Positions 34,332 through 43,296 of a DNA stretch of 64,000 nt are shown one piece after another. Every line of letters starts with the position of its first letter. Within the stretch, counting starts at the first letter, position 1. A program made the translations under genes and the position numbers. The notes under the pieces are model-generated. The model did no database searches. It was given only the letters and a program-made list of their open reading frames with translations, and was not told the origin of the DNA. Origin of the DNA: Clostridium chromiireducens (GTDB lineage: Bacteria; Bacillota; Clostridia; Clostridiales; Clostridiaceae); assembly GCF_002029255.1 (NCBI RefSeq), contig NZ_MZGT01000021.1, positions 1 to 64,000 on the forward strand, in the 5' to 3' direction.

Positions 34332-35456
34332 ATGGTTAACATGAGAAAATATTATATTGATAATATTAGAATTCTATGTATATTAATGCTATTTCCATTT
34401 CACACAGCCATGATATTTAATGGATGGGGTGAAAATTGGTATGTGCATAGTAAGGCTTTATTTGGTGCAACTATGCTGGACCTTGCAGTATATCCATGGT
34501 GGATGTCAGGATTATTTACCTTGGCTGGAGTCTCTGCTGTATATTCACTAAAGAATAGGACAGTAAAGCAATATATACAGGAACGTTTTTTAAAATTGTT
34601 TATTCCTCTAATATCATCAATTTTGTTGGTGATACCAGTTCAGGCATATATAGCAGATAGATATTTTAATAACTATATTGGAAGTTATATAGAGCATTTT
34701 GCAGTGTATTTTTCATTAACGGACTGGAGTGGTTACGATGGACATTTTACACCTGGACAAACATGGTTTATATTATATCTTTTTGTAATATCAATGATAA
34801 CACTGCCTCTTATCATATGGTATAAAAACAAAGAAAACAAAATAAGTGGAAAGTCCATGACTATAATGAAGATTGTACCAATGTTTTTAATAATACTGTT
34901 AGCTGCTCCAATACTAGATATTGGGGGGAAGAGTATTGGAGAATTTGCAGCTGATTTTTTACTAGGATATTTTATTTTAAGTATGGAAGAAGTGCAGGCA
35001 AGGCTAGAAAAATATCGTATTCCTTTAGGACTTGCATGGGTGATACTGATTATAATGAGATGCACTATGTACCAAATGAGTATTTCACATGGCTTGCTAT
35101 GGGAAGTTCAACAGCGAGTTTTAGGCTGGATTGGTATTTTGGCAATTATGGGATTAGGTAAAAAATTTTTAGAATTTAATAATAAGTTTACACAATATTT
35201 TACATCAGCAATATTTCCTATATATATTTTTCATCAATCTATTATAGTAATTGTAGGTTTTATAGTGGTTCAAACTGTTAGAGTACCAGTAATTCAATAT
35301 TTTGTAATTATGGGAACGTCATTTATTTTAACAATTATAATGTATGAGATATTCAGAAGACTACCTGTGACAAGATTTCTGTTTGGAATTAAGAAAGACA
35401 GAAGGAACAAACTCAAAAGAACCATAAATAAATCTAATGGTAAGCTAAAGTGCTAA
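34332..35456 (+). CDS. Membrane acyltransferase (acyltransferase 3 family)
   Basis: An integral membrane protein of about 374 residues with ten or more hydrophobic segments. It opens with RKYYIDNIRILCILMLFPFH, the typical start of acyltransferase 3/OatA-type proteins, where the His near residue 26 is thought to be catalytic. Such enzymes O-acetylate wall polymers, exopolysaccharides or other carbohydrates. There is no SGNH domain attached. ATG 34332 with GAGGGG upstream is my choice; 34341 is also possible. Confidence 0.78.
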   Translation: MVNMRKYYIDNIRILCILMLFPFHTAMIFNGWGENWYVHSKALFGATMLDLAVYPWWMSGLFTLAGVSAVYSLKNRTVKQYIQERFLKLFIPLISSILLVIPVQAYIADRYFNNYIGSYIEHFAVYFSLTDWSGYDGHFTPGQTWFILYLFVISMITLPLIIWYKNKENKISGKSMTIMKIVPMFLIILLAAPILDIGGKSIGEFAADFLLGYFILSMEEVQARLEKYRIPLGLAWVILIIMRCTMYQMSISHGLLWEVQQRVLGWIGILAIMGLGKKFLEFNNKFTQYFTSAIFPIYIFHQSIIVIVGFIVVQTVRVPVIQYFVIMGTSFILTIIMYEIFRRLPVTRFLFGIKKDRRNKLKRTINKSNGKLKC

Positions 35457-35488
35457 AATAAAGAAAGTGAAATCCAGGAGGGAATAAT

Positions 35489-36355
35489 ATGTGGGAGATA
35501 TTTGATAAACCTAATAAAAAGAATAAATATATCAATAAGGCCATTGACACATTAAGTAACTCTGAAGAATTATATTATACCTATATGACTATTGATAAAA
35601 ATAGAGAATACGATAGAGAAGATATAAATGATTTGTTTTTTTATAAAATCAAAAGAGCTATTGCAATAATATTATGCGTAGTAATTTTAAATAAGTTAGG
35701 GTTGCCTGATATTGTTAAATGGTATTATAATGGAGGAATATTTCCTATAAAAGCTACTTTTTTAGTAAGTTTAAGCTTAGTACTAGTTATTATTCATATT
35801 TTTAAAATAGATGATTATTACATTAATAAGCTTTTATATAACAATGAGATTAATAAAAAAAAGAAAGAAACAAATGAATTTATAAATACAATAAAGAAAG
35901 ATTCAAGGAATATTGCCTATGCCTTTCTTAGAAGCACTGTAAAAGAAACCTTTTTTAAAGTAAATGAATCATTGGAACAAATGAATTTTGAAATGTGTGA
36001 AAAATACATAAGCAGTGAATTTTATAATATACAGCAGGCACAATGTAAAAGATACTTTTTTAATAATATAATAAGGGTAATAGACGAACTTGAACTTATA
36101 GAAGCAGATCCTATTGGAATTATTCATCATCATGATAGCTATGAAGATGTTGTTTGGTTTTTGATTAAATATAGAGCAAAGGATTATGTTGTAGATGAAA
36201 CTGATGGAGAAATTCTTTTTGGAAGCAATAAAGTTAAGACGTTTATACAATATTGGAAGTTCCAAAAAGAATGGGAAAATACTTGGCTGTTAAGTGATGT
36301 AATAATAAAAGGAGAGCGCGATATAAAAAAATTTAAAATTGTTAATGAATTTTAG
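35489..36355 (+). CDS. Membrane protein with a Tim44-like C-terminal domain
   Basis: A 288-residue protein with two transmembrane helices (about residues 52-70 and 88-107) and a soluble C-terminal part. Residues 145-288 resemble the Tim44-like domain, with the pattern FIQYWKFQKEWENTWLLSDV near the end and an N-terminal helix VKETFFKVNESL. In bacteria this domain occurs in membrane proteins of mostly unknown role. It follows the acyltransferase by 32 bases with a GGAGGG ribosome binding site, so the two are probably co-transcribed. Confidence 0.6.
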   Translation: MWEIFDKPNKKNKYINKAIDTLSNSEELYYTYMTIDKNREYDREDINDLFFYKIKRAIAIILCVVILNKLGLPDIVKWYYNGGIFPIKATFLVSLSLVLVIIHIFKIDDYYINKLLYNNEINKKKKETNEFINTIKKDSRNIAYAFLRSTVKETFFKVNESLEQMNFEMCEKYISSEFYNIQQAQCKRYFFNNIIRVIDELELIEADPIGIIHHHDSYEDVVWFLIKYRAKDYVVDETDGEILFGSNKVKTFIQYWKFQKEWENTWLLSDVIIKGERDIKKFKIVNEF

Positions 36356-36524
36356 CAGGCCAGTTCTAAACTCATGACAAGAATCTCAAAGGTTCAAAAA
36401 ATTACCAAGTGCAATCATCCTCAGGGATTTAAAGAACATCTTTAGCAACTTGAACACCTCGTGTTTCAGAAGCAATATGGGGGAAACAGTATTATAAAGG
36501 AATTTTTATAAGAATTAAAGATAC

Positions 36525-36564
36525 AAATAGGCAGTATATCTATTAAAAAATAGCCTGCCTATTT
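36525..36564. terminator. Bidirectional terminator between converging genes
   Basis: AATAGGCAG and CTGCCTATT form the outer stem and CTATT/AATAG the inner stem, with T-rich flanks on both strands. The 170 bases before it hold nothing recognisable. Confidence 0.75.
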
Positions 36565-37725
36565 CTAATTCATTATTAAAATAAGTAGTTGTTTTAAATC
36601 ATATATTTCGTTCATATTAAACATTTCCTCAAGATCATAAAGGTTTTTCTCTGAATTTTCTATTTCTTTAGAATACATATGCATTATGCCTATTTGATCA
36701 TTTATATCAAAGTTATATTTATTATCAATCCATTTTACCACATTTAATTCTTTAATAATAAGATAACTCATAACAGCTAATGTAACTTTAGAGTATAATT
36801 CTTCATCAAAAATAGCTTTCATAAAATATTGGAATATAAAATATACCATTAAATTCTCATATTCATAGGTTTTATTTTCATAATATTCATTAAAACCATC
36901 ATATTGTTTTTGATAAAAAGTAATATCTTCTTTTTTATGAAAACATCTAATAGCATTTTCTATTATTTGTGGCCACTTATCATTAATAGGATTAAGGTTT
37001 TTATATGCACTCATACATTTAAGCATATTATTATACTTGTCAGCTTGCTTTGCTTTATACTTATCAAATTCATTAATAAGCTCTTTCTGATAAGCGTCTT
37101 TAGAATAATTATGTATTATATCTGGAATTTTGGATAACTTATTTTTATTTATTTCTTCCTGAATATCATGAGCAAAATTAATTAATAGTGCAAATCTATG
37201 ATTTAAAGTTATAGAACGATTTTGCAGCATAGATATAGCCATTTTTCGAGCAGATATTAGCTGCACAGAAATATCAGAATTTATATCATCATAAATATTT
37301 ATTATTTCGTCATCTTCTAAAACCTCAAAAGTAGCTGGTTTAGAGTCTTTAATGATTAATCTTGCAGCCTCTGGACAGGATAATGATATTCCTATTTCAC
37401 GCATATCACTATATTCCTCTGCAAATCTTGGATAAGTCTTGCAGGTATAGCATAAACTTTCTTCTCCAAGTTCAGTATAGATATCACAAAGATTATTTGT
37501 ATTTAAAAATGGACAATTACCATTTTGTAATACAAAACCATGCTCTCCATCTTCATATAAGGTTAGGTTAGATTTTAATCTCTCACCAAATTCACCGCAT
37601 ACCATCTTATAATGGCTGTAGGCTTCATCATCAATTATAATTTCCCATCCAGCACAACAAGTATCAGTGCATTTTGAAGCAGAGCATTTAAAATCTTTAT
37701 AGTAATGGGGTACTATCGTTTTCAT
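36565..37725 (-). CDS. fliB: FliB-like lysine N-methylase
   Basis: A 386-residue protein of the FliB family, which methylates flagellin lysines in Salmonella. The family has a cysteine-rich N-terminus: here FKCSASKCTDTCCAGW at residues 12-27, then Cys in NGNCPF and NNLCDIY, and SLCYTCKTYPRF near residue 95, probably ligands of an iron-sulfur cluster. No flagellar gene lies in the window, so it is an orphan copy and the target could be flagellin elsewhere or another protein. The start has an AGAGG ribosome binding site. Confidence 0.8.
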   Translation of the reverse strand: MKTIVPHYYKDFKCSASKCTDTCCAGWEIIIDDEAYSHYKMVCGEFGERLKSNLTLYEDGEHGFVLQNGNCPFLNTNNLCDIYTELGEESLCYTCKTYPRFAEEYSDMREIGISLSCPEAARLIIKDSKPATFEVLEDDEIINIYDDINSDISVQLISARKMAISMLQNRSITLNHRFALLINFAHDIQEEINKNKLSKIPDIIHNYSKDAYQKELINEFDKYKAKQADKYNNMLKCMSAYKNLNPINDKWPQIIENAIRCFHKKEDITFYQKQYDGFNEYYENKTYEYENLMVYFIFQYFMKAIFDEELYSKVTLAVMSYLIIKELNVVKWIDNKYNFDINDQIGIMHMYSKEIENSEKNLYDLEEMFNMNEIYDLKQLLILIMN

Positions 37726-37913
37726 GTAATTACCTCTTCTTTGACGCTTAACTTTTGTCTTATTTCTTAAGAAATTTTATACTTGATTTTATCATAAATT
37801 TAAAAGTTTATAAACCTTTATGAAAGATATATATGCTTAATAAGAGTCTATTGTTTGAAGATATTGAGGTTTACGTTGAGGAAGGTAAAAGAATAGTCTA
37901 AATATAAAAAATG

Positions 37914-37958
37914 TTGACATTAAAAAAATATTAAATTATAATTAGAATGAACATTCTA
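37914..37958 (+). promoter_or_regulatory. TetR gene promoter with overlapping operator
   Basis: A consensus promoter: TTGACA (37914-37919), 17 bases, TATAAT (37937-37942). Immediately after the -10 box is the palindrome TAGAATGAACATTCTA (37943-37958). The same palindrome recurs at 38663 and 39407. This is the expected layout for autorepression by the TetR protein encoded next. Confidence 0.85.
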
Positions 37959-37996
37959 TCTAACAAGAATTACAATTTTATACGGAGGATTAAAAA

Positions 37997-38590
37997 ATGT
38001 TTGAAGAATATAACAAAGTTCAAAAGGCAGTTTTAGAGACTACCCTTGAGCTTATAAGTGAAAAAGAATTACAGGCAACATCAATGTCATTAATATCTAA
38101 GGTTTCTGGGATATCCACTGGAAGTATCTATCATTACTTTAATAGTAAAGAGGATATTATAAATGAGCTTTTTAAGGGAATAGTTAAATCTCAGTCTGAT
38201 GAAGTATTAGAAGGTTTTGATTCAAATGAAGGTCTTGAAGTCAGATTTCAAGGAGTTTGGAAAAACTTTATTAAATTTGCAATGAGTTATTCAAGAGCAT
38301 TTCAGTTTATTGAGCAATATTCATTTTCTCCATATATTACAGATGAAGTAAAGAAAAAAGTAAATGAAGATGTTTGGTGCAATGAAGTTGCTAAGCTTTA
38401 TTCAAAAGCTATTGAACAAAAGTTATTTATTGAATTAGAGCCTAAGTTAATGGTTCAAATGCATTATGGGTCTATGGTATATTTATTAAAATCATATTTT
38501 CAGGGAATTACAGATCTTACAGATGATATTATTCAAACAGCAATCTATGCATGCTGGAATGCTGCAAGAAAAAAAGAGAACGAATTTTAA
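37997..38590 (+). CDS. TetR family transcriptional repressor
   Basis: A 197-residue repressor. The N-terminal helix-turn-helix is ATSMSLISKVSGISTGSIYHYF with the usual KEDI that follows. The C-terminal ligand domain (about 60-190) is family-specific and the inducer is unknown. It sits behind a near-perfect promoter carrying its probable operator, and a second copy of that operator precedes the LUD-domain gene 117 bases downstream. Both genes are therefore likely one regulon. Confidence 0.9.
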   Translation: MFEEYNKVQKAVLETTLELISEKELQATSMSLISKVSGISTGSIYHYFNSKEDIINELFKGIVKSQSDEVLEGFDSNEGLEVRFQGVWKNFIKFAMSYSRAFQFIEQYSFSPYITDEVKKKVNEDVWCNEVAKLYSKAIEQKLFIELEPKLMVQMHYGSMVYLLKSYFQGITDLTDDIIQTAIYACWNAARKKENEF

Positions 38591-38662
38591 AATTCACACG
38601 TATATATAGGAGATTTAGAAGAATAAAATTGTGAAAAACTCTTGTCTCCTTTGTAATGATAT

Positions 38663-38678
38663 TAGAATGAACGTTCAA
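38663..38678 (+). promoter_or_regulatory. TetR operator, copy 2 (LUD gene)
   Basis: TAGAATGAACGTTCAA lies 30 bases before the LUD-domain start and matches the palindrome at the TetR promoter. Confidence 0.75.
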
Positions 38679-38707
38679 TGCAAAAAATAGAGATGGAGGA
38701 ATAATTA

Positions 38708-39355
38708 ATGAATACAAATGAAATAAAAAATTGGCATAAGGAAACTATTGGGCAAAAGGTGGTAGATTCATTAATAAAAAATGATTTTGATGCTTTATAT
38801 GTGTCAACTATGGAAGAAGCTTCGGATTTTGTAATGAATCATGTTACAGCAGAATCTAAAGTGGGATTTCCTGGTTCAATGACAATATATAATATGGGAA
38901 TTCAAGATAAGGCTAGAGCACTTGGAGCAGAGGTATTAGATCACAGTGTTGATGGCTTAACTTTAGAGGAAAAAGGAGAAATAGCAAAAAAAGAAATGTT
39001 AAGTGATTTATATCTTTGCAGCACCAATGCTATTACTTTAGATGGTATGCTTGTAAATGTTGATGCTTGGGGAAATAGGATAGCAGCTATGAACTTTGGT
39101 CCTAAGAAAGTAATTATTGTAGTTAGTGTTGATAAAGTATGTAAAGATGAGGCAGCAGCATTTGAAAGATTAAAAAATACAGCAGCACCAATGAATAATA
39201 TGAGACTCAACACTCAAAATCCATGTACAAAAACAGGAACATGTGTTAATTGCCAAGTAAAAAATAGAATTTGCAGAACATATTCAGTAATGAAAAAGAA
39301 ACCAGGGTTGACTGATATCACTGTAGTAGTTGTAGGAGATTATTTAGGATTCTAA
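38708..39355 (+). CDS. LUD domain protein (LutC/DUF162-like)
   Basis: A 215-residue protein of the lactate-utilisation LUD family, with GFPGSMTIYNMG near residue 55 and the core LCSTNAITLDGMLVNVDAWGN at about 98-118. It has four cysteines in PCTKTGTCVNCQVKNRIC near residues 177-194. LutC functions with the iron-sulfur proteins LutA and LutB in lactate oxidation, but those genes are absent here. Stand-alone clostridial homologues have no established function. It is probably controlled by the TetR protein upstream and may take part in a stress or redox response. Confidence 0.8.
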   Translation: MNTNEIKNWHKETIGQKVVDSLIKNDFDALYVSTMEEASDFVMNHVTAESKVGFPGSMTIYNMGIQDKARALGAEVLDHSVDGLTLEEKGEIAKKEMLSDLYLCSTNAITLDGMLVNVDAWGNRIAAMNFGPKKVIIVVSVDKVCKDEAAAFERLKNTAAPMNNMRLNTQNPCTKTGTCVNCQVKNRICRTYSVMKKKPGLTDITVVVVGDYLGF

Positions 39356-39406
39356 TTAGTAAAAACTATATTAAGTTTATAGAGTTTATTTATTTTTTAT
39401 AGTTAT

Positions 39407-39422
39407 TAGAATGAACATTCGA
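39407..39422. promoter_or_regulatory. TetR operator, copy 3 (after the LUD gene)
   Basis: TAGAATGAACATTCGA matches copies 1 and 2. No plus-strand gene follows for over 1 kb, so it could form a loop with the other sites or mark a lost gene. Confidence 0.65.
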
Positions 39423-39468
39423 TTTAGAAAATTAATATAGAAAAGAAGAGATTATAATATAATAAGTG

Positions 39469-39500
39469 TAAGGTATACAAATTTTTGTATACCTTATTTT
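39469..39500. terminator. Bidirectional terminator between LUD and VCBS-like genes
   Basis: A perfect stem AAGGTATACAA/TTGTATACCTT with a four-base loop and ATTTT at the plus-strand end. Confidence 0.75.
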
Positions 39501-40216
39501 CATTGAAAAATAGCCACATACTGATTATCTAAAATAAACATATTATCATTCCACTTTAGGGTATTTAAAACATAGCCTAAAGAATCTGCGTTATATCTTC
39601 CGGCTATCCTTTGATAGGCTAACAGCTCATATACATTATTTGAATCAAAGTCTACAGGATATAGGCCACTCAAAGGATTTACGAATCCGCTAATGGGACT
39701 TTTTAGTTTACCGTTCTCGTAATATATTTCATTCAAATACTCATCATCTCTATTGGATATATCTATAATGTAGTTTTTATCATTTTGTCTACTGTCAACC
39801 TCAACCTTGTAGTTATCCTTATAAGTAACATTATAATTGTATTTCTCGTTGTATGAATTAAAATCAAACAGCAATTGTGGTGTATTGTCTATAAAGGAAT
39901 AAATATAGTGATACATTATCCCACCACTTCCACCTGAATCAATACTTATGAAGATATCATATATACCATTATCGGTAAATTTCCATAAAGAAAGCTTTGG
40001 ATTATATCCTGAATTATCAATGAGAGGAACGCTTATAAATCTGGCTGTTCTTCCATCTTGTATTACAAGGGTAATGTCTTGAGTAAATGGGCTATCTGAT
40101 GTTTTTATACCTGTTAAATAGACAGTATCAGGTATTCCATCGCCATTTACATCTCCTTGTACTAAAGAAACAATACTTGGGACTGCCATATCATCCCTCA
40201 AATAACGATTATGCAT
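39500..40216 (-). CDS. VCBS/FG-GAP-like calcium-binding protein
   Basis: A 238-residue protein with a calcium-loop motif QGDVNGDGIPDTVYLTG near residue 20 and a later PVDFDSNNVYELLAYQ that resembles a second degenerate FG-GAP blade. It is beta-rich and has no signal peptide or membrane helix. Similar clostridial and bacillar proteins are of unknown role. The gene stands alone with an AGGAG ribosome binding site. Confidence 0.6.
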   Translation of the reverse strand: MHNRYLRDDMAVPSIVSLVQGDVNGDGIPDTVYLTGIKTSDSPFTQDITLVIQDGRTARFISVPLIDNSGYNPKLSLWKFTDNGIYDIFISIDSGGSGGIMYHYIYSFIDNTPQLLFDFNSYNEKYNYNVTYKDNYKVEVDSRQNDKNYIIDISNRDDEYLNEIYYENGKLKSPISGFVNPLSGLYPVDFDSNNVYELLAYQRIAGRYNADSLGYVLNTLKWNDNMFILDNQYVAIFQ

Positions 40217-40619
40217 AACGGCTCCTTTATATTATAGTTTTTCATATAAATAGTTTATGAACTAATAGGTAATGTGATACAGATATTAGTCTTTAGGAAT
40301 CTCAATCCTTAGGATTTCAGAAGTGATCTCGGCTGATTGTGAGAAAATGTGAATTTTATAGTATAATTTTATATTACTAGAAGATTATCATTATGATTGA
40401 TTTATTGCATAAAAAAAAGATATAATGTAACGAGATTTATCCGATAGCTAGCATCCGTAATATTCAAGCTTCTTCAAATGTGAGATAACGGCTGCACGCT
40501 CCTGGATAAGTTCAACTAAGATTCAGATGGGGATCAAACCCCACCTGAATCAAGTTTCACTTGATATCTAAATATGGATATATTGAGTGAAAAATGTTTA
40601 TTGGAAAGGTAAGGATTAA
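40217..40619 (+). other. Long leader region of the AEC transporter with a structured RNA candidate
   Basis: After about 200 AT-rich bases, a compact structure runs from 40437 to 40557. TTATCC (40437-40442) pairs with GGATAA (40504-40509). Within it AGC/GCT and CCGT/ACGG form a second helix. A perfect-looking hairpin GATTCAG(A)TGGGG/CCCCA(C)CTGAATC follows. There is no T-run, so it is not a simple terminator. It looks like a folded RNA, but no known riboswitch was recognised. Confidence 0.4.
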
Positions 40620-41531
40620 ATGAAAGAAGTACTGGTCAAATCGTTAGGATTTATTTGTATCATGATTATAGGATATACACTTAAGAAAAGGGGGTTTTTT
40701 AAAAAAGAAGATGGACTTTTTTTATCTAAAATAGTCATGAATATAACATTGCCAGCGGCATTAATTGCTGGGGCAAGTAGTATGAACATAAATTATGTGG
40801 CAATTATCATTATTTTAGTAGGTTTAATTAGTAATTTATTTAATATTGTTCTTGTGAAATTTATACAGCGAAGAAATTCGCCAGTTGAAAGAGCTATCAG
40901 TATAATTAATTGCTCTGGTTACAATGTAGGTAACTTTGCTATTCCATTTGCAGCCAGTTTTTTTGAACCAACTGCGCTTCTTTATATGTGTATGTTTGAT
41001 ATGGGGAATGCTTTTATGGTACTCGGGGGAGCCTATGCATTGGCTAAAAATGAAGTAGATGGTAGTGGAAGATTAAATATTAAAACGCTAATTAAGACAT
41101 TATTAAGATCAGTTCCATTTGATGTCTTAATATTTTTATTTATTATGTCAGCATTAAAAATATCAATCCCAAAAGAAGTTACGACTATTGCTTCCATGAT
41201 TGGGTCTGCTAATGCATTTCTTGCAATGCTCATGATTGGAATTATATTAGAAATTAATATTACAAAGAATCAAGTAAAAGCAGTTACTAAACTGTTAGGA
41301 ATGAGGTATTTATGTAATGTACTTCTTAGTTGTATTTTTTATATTTTTTTACCAGTTCCAATTCTAGCAAAACAAATGATTATAGTTGTTTTATTTGCTC
41401 CCTTGTCTACAATATCGGCAGTATATAGCAAAATGATAGACTCGGACAATCCAAGTCCAGCACTTGCTAATTCTATTAGCATAATATTAGGAATTTTCAT
41501 TATGACTGGTTTATTGATTGTTTTTGCATAA
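40620..41531 (+). CDS. AEC family transporter
   Basis: A 303-residue membrane protein with about ten hydrophobic segments, of the auxin efflux carrier (Mem_trans) family. Typical features are MNITLPAALIAGASS in the second segment and NCSGYNVGNFAIPF in the fourth. Bacterial members carry malate, malonate or related carboxylates, often as companions of fermentation genes. The substrate is unknown here. The gene stands alone, preceded by the structured leader and followed by a strong terminator. Confidence 0.85.
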   Translation: MKEVLVKSLGFICIMIIGYTLKKRGFFKKEDGLFLSKIVMNITLPAALIAGASSMNINYVAIIIILVGLISNLFNIVLVKFIQRRNSPVERAISIINCSGYNVGNFAIPFAASFFEPTALLYMCMFDMGNAFMVLGGAYALAKNEVDGSGRLNIKTLIKTLLRSVPFDVLIFLFIMSALKISIPKEVTTIASMIGSANAFLAMLMIGIILEINITKNQVKAVTKLLGMRYLCNVLLSCIFYIFLPVPILAKQMIIVVLFAPLSTISAVYSKMIDSDNPSPALANSISIILGIFIMTGLLIVFA

Positions 41532-41619
41532 GCGGTCTAAATACGTCATGTTTCAGAATTACCTAAGGCGGTCTTTGTGAAGGTTTAATGGTTAGATTTA
41601 CTTTTTTATTCAAAATATA

Positions 41620-41657
41620 ATTCTTAAATTTTTTTTATAAATTTAAGAATTTTTTGC
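41620..41657 (+). terminator. Terminator after the AEC transporter
   Basis: ATTCTTAAATT pairs perfectly with AATTTAAGAAT and is followed by five Ts. Confidence 0.75.
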
Positions 41658-41691
41658 AACACTTCTCTAAGTTGGATTGTATTACTAGTAT

Positions 41692-41935
41692 AAGGAACAA
41701 TAAAGAAAATAATTAGTCCATCTGTCAGTATATATTCTATCATGCTGATTAGGCGGATAACCTTAATATGTCCGGTCCACTATGAGTGCTATCCGTCTTC
41801 CGTACTGATGAAATAAATATGCACATTGAGAAAGAGCAGCTAAGCTGAAATTCGGAACTTTTCTGCATCTAAAATCTTCTCATGGCAATTTTGGACTTGT
41901 TATTTTCTTTCATGTGCCTAAAAGGAAAAATTAAG
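41692..41935. repeat. Structured repeat element, family 2 copy 2
   Basis: The ends GAAAATAATTAGTCC and GGACTTGTTATTTTC form an imperfect inverted repeat and are followed by TTCATGTGCCTAAAA, as at 30072. Inside, TATCA/TGATG and GGATA/TATCC form stems where the first copy has different paired bases. CTTAATATG and CTATGAG are shared. An additional hairpin-rich segment of about 70 bases lies before the right end. It sits just upstream of the surface-protein gene. Confidence 0.6.
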
Positions 41936-42005
41936 ATGTAAAGACATAAAAATAAATACAATTTTATTTTTGATTGTGTCTAACTTAGAAGGAGAAGATA
42001 ATATT

Positions 42006-43172
42006 ATGAAAAAATTAATGATAGGTTTCTTAACAGCGGTAACAATTATGGGAATGTCTGCTAAAGCATTTGCCGAAGATTTAAATACTCAAAAGTTTCA
42101 TTCAGAGGTTACTGAAGATGCTTTTCCAATATCTAACTATGCACCTAAGGATGTAGATATTAATAAGGTATTAATATGCGGAAAAAATATTGAACTTGGA
42201 AGAAACGGAGTTTTAATATATAAAGGTAAGATTATGGTTCCTCTTAAAACTACAGCAGAAAGTCTTGGTTTTAAAGTTGAAGCGGATAAGGACAATAAAA
42301 CTGTAAGATTAGACAATGGTAAAATTAAAATAAATGTTTATGTAGGAACAGATGGTTTTGGGTATACAAGTACTGATCCTGATACTATGGTATTAGCTGT
42401 GATGCATGTATTAGGTGCAGAAACTATAATAGATGATAATACTGTATACGTGCCAATAAATTTATATAATTCCCTATTCAATGATCAAAAAACAGTAGGA
42501 AGTTTTTTTGTAAGGAATAAAGATGGACAATGGATATATTCACATAATGGAGAGCTGACAACTGGATGGAAGTTAATAAATAATAAGTGGTATTTTATGA
42601 ATAATAGTGGCATAATGCAAAGAGGATGGGTTCAATATAGTGGCAGTTGGTATTATTTGTTGAATAATGGAGAAATGGCATTAAATACAGAGACTCCAGA
42701 TGGATATAAGGTAGATCAAAACGGGAAATGGGATGGTAAGTCTGCATCTACTACAGTAAATCAAAATGAAGATGAATTGGATATAATTAATCCTATTGAA
42801 GGCTTTGATACTATAGACGATGCTCAAAAAGCACTAAAATTTAAAGTTACAGTACCAAAAGAATTATTAGGTAAATATAATATCAAATATATAAACGCTA
42901 TATCTAGAAATTTATTTCAAATCTGCTATGTAAATAAACAAAATGATATTTTATTTAGAATGGCACAGGGAACTGAGGATATAAGTGGTGACTATAATAA
43001 CTATAAGACTAATATTGTTGTAAATATAAATGGCAGCAATGTAAGATTAAAAGGAGATGATAATCTTATTAAAGTTGCGACTTGGAGTTTGAATAATATG
43101 TCATATTCTATTTCAGTAAATGATGGCATGAAACAAGACGATATAATCAAAATAATAAAAAGTACTTTTTAA
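42006..43172 (+). CDS. Cell-wall-binding surface protein with copper-amine-oxidase-like and DUF4367 domains
   Basis: An exported protein of about 388 residues. It has a signal peptide (1-24, ending KAFAED), then a Cu_amine_oxidN1-type domain (residues 60-155, VLIYKGKIMVPLKTTAESLG), then two to three cell-wall-binding repeats (GWKLINNKWYFM and GWVQYSGSWYYLL, 165-235), and a C-terminal DUF4367-like domain (260-388). The last domain is clearly related to the end of the anti-sigma factor encoded at 43951. ATG 42006 follows AAGGAG by 11 bases. The domain sharing suggests it works with the sigma/anti-sigma pair downstream. Confidence 0.78.
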   Translation: MKKLMIGFLTAVTIMGMSAKAFAEDLNTQKFHSEVTEDAFPISNYAPKDVDINKVLICGKNIELGRNGVLIYKGKIMVPLKTTAESLGFKVEADKDNKTVRLDNGKIKINVYVGTDGFGYTSTDPDTMVLAVMHVLGAETIIDDNTVYVPINLYNSLFNDQKTVGSFFVRNKDGQWIYSHNGELTTGWKLINNKWYFMNNSGIMQRGWVQYSGSWYYLLNNGEMALNTETPDGYKVDQNGKWDGKSASTTVNQNEDELDIINPIEGFDTIDDAQKALKFKVTVPKELLGKYNIKYINAISRNLFQICYVNKQNDILFRMAQGTEDISGDYNNYKTNIVVNINGSNVRLKGDDNLIKVATWSLNNMSYSISVNDGMKQDDIIKIIKSTF

Positions 43173-43296
43173 GTATATATTAAAAAAATAAATAATAAGT
43201 AACATAAGTAGTGACAAGACTAATAAGGATGAATTTAGTTTGGGGTTATAGATAAACCAATTATCAGTTTTACTTTTACTAGTTAATTTATTCAAT

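Noticed and set aside
38708-39355. LutC of a lactate utilisation LutABC operon
   Set aside because: No LutA or LutB gene is nearby, and lactate oxidation is covered by the operon at 49-56 kb. The TetR control also differs.
41730-41820. Hammerhead-like CTGATGA core in repeat family 2
   Set aside because: CTGATGA occurs in both copies, but the GAAAC and cleavage-site segments and stem II are not arranged as in a hammerhead ribozyme.
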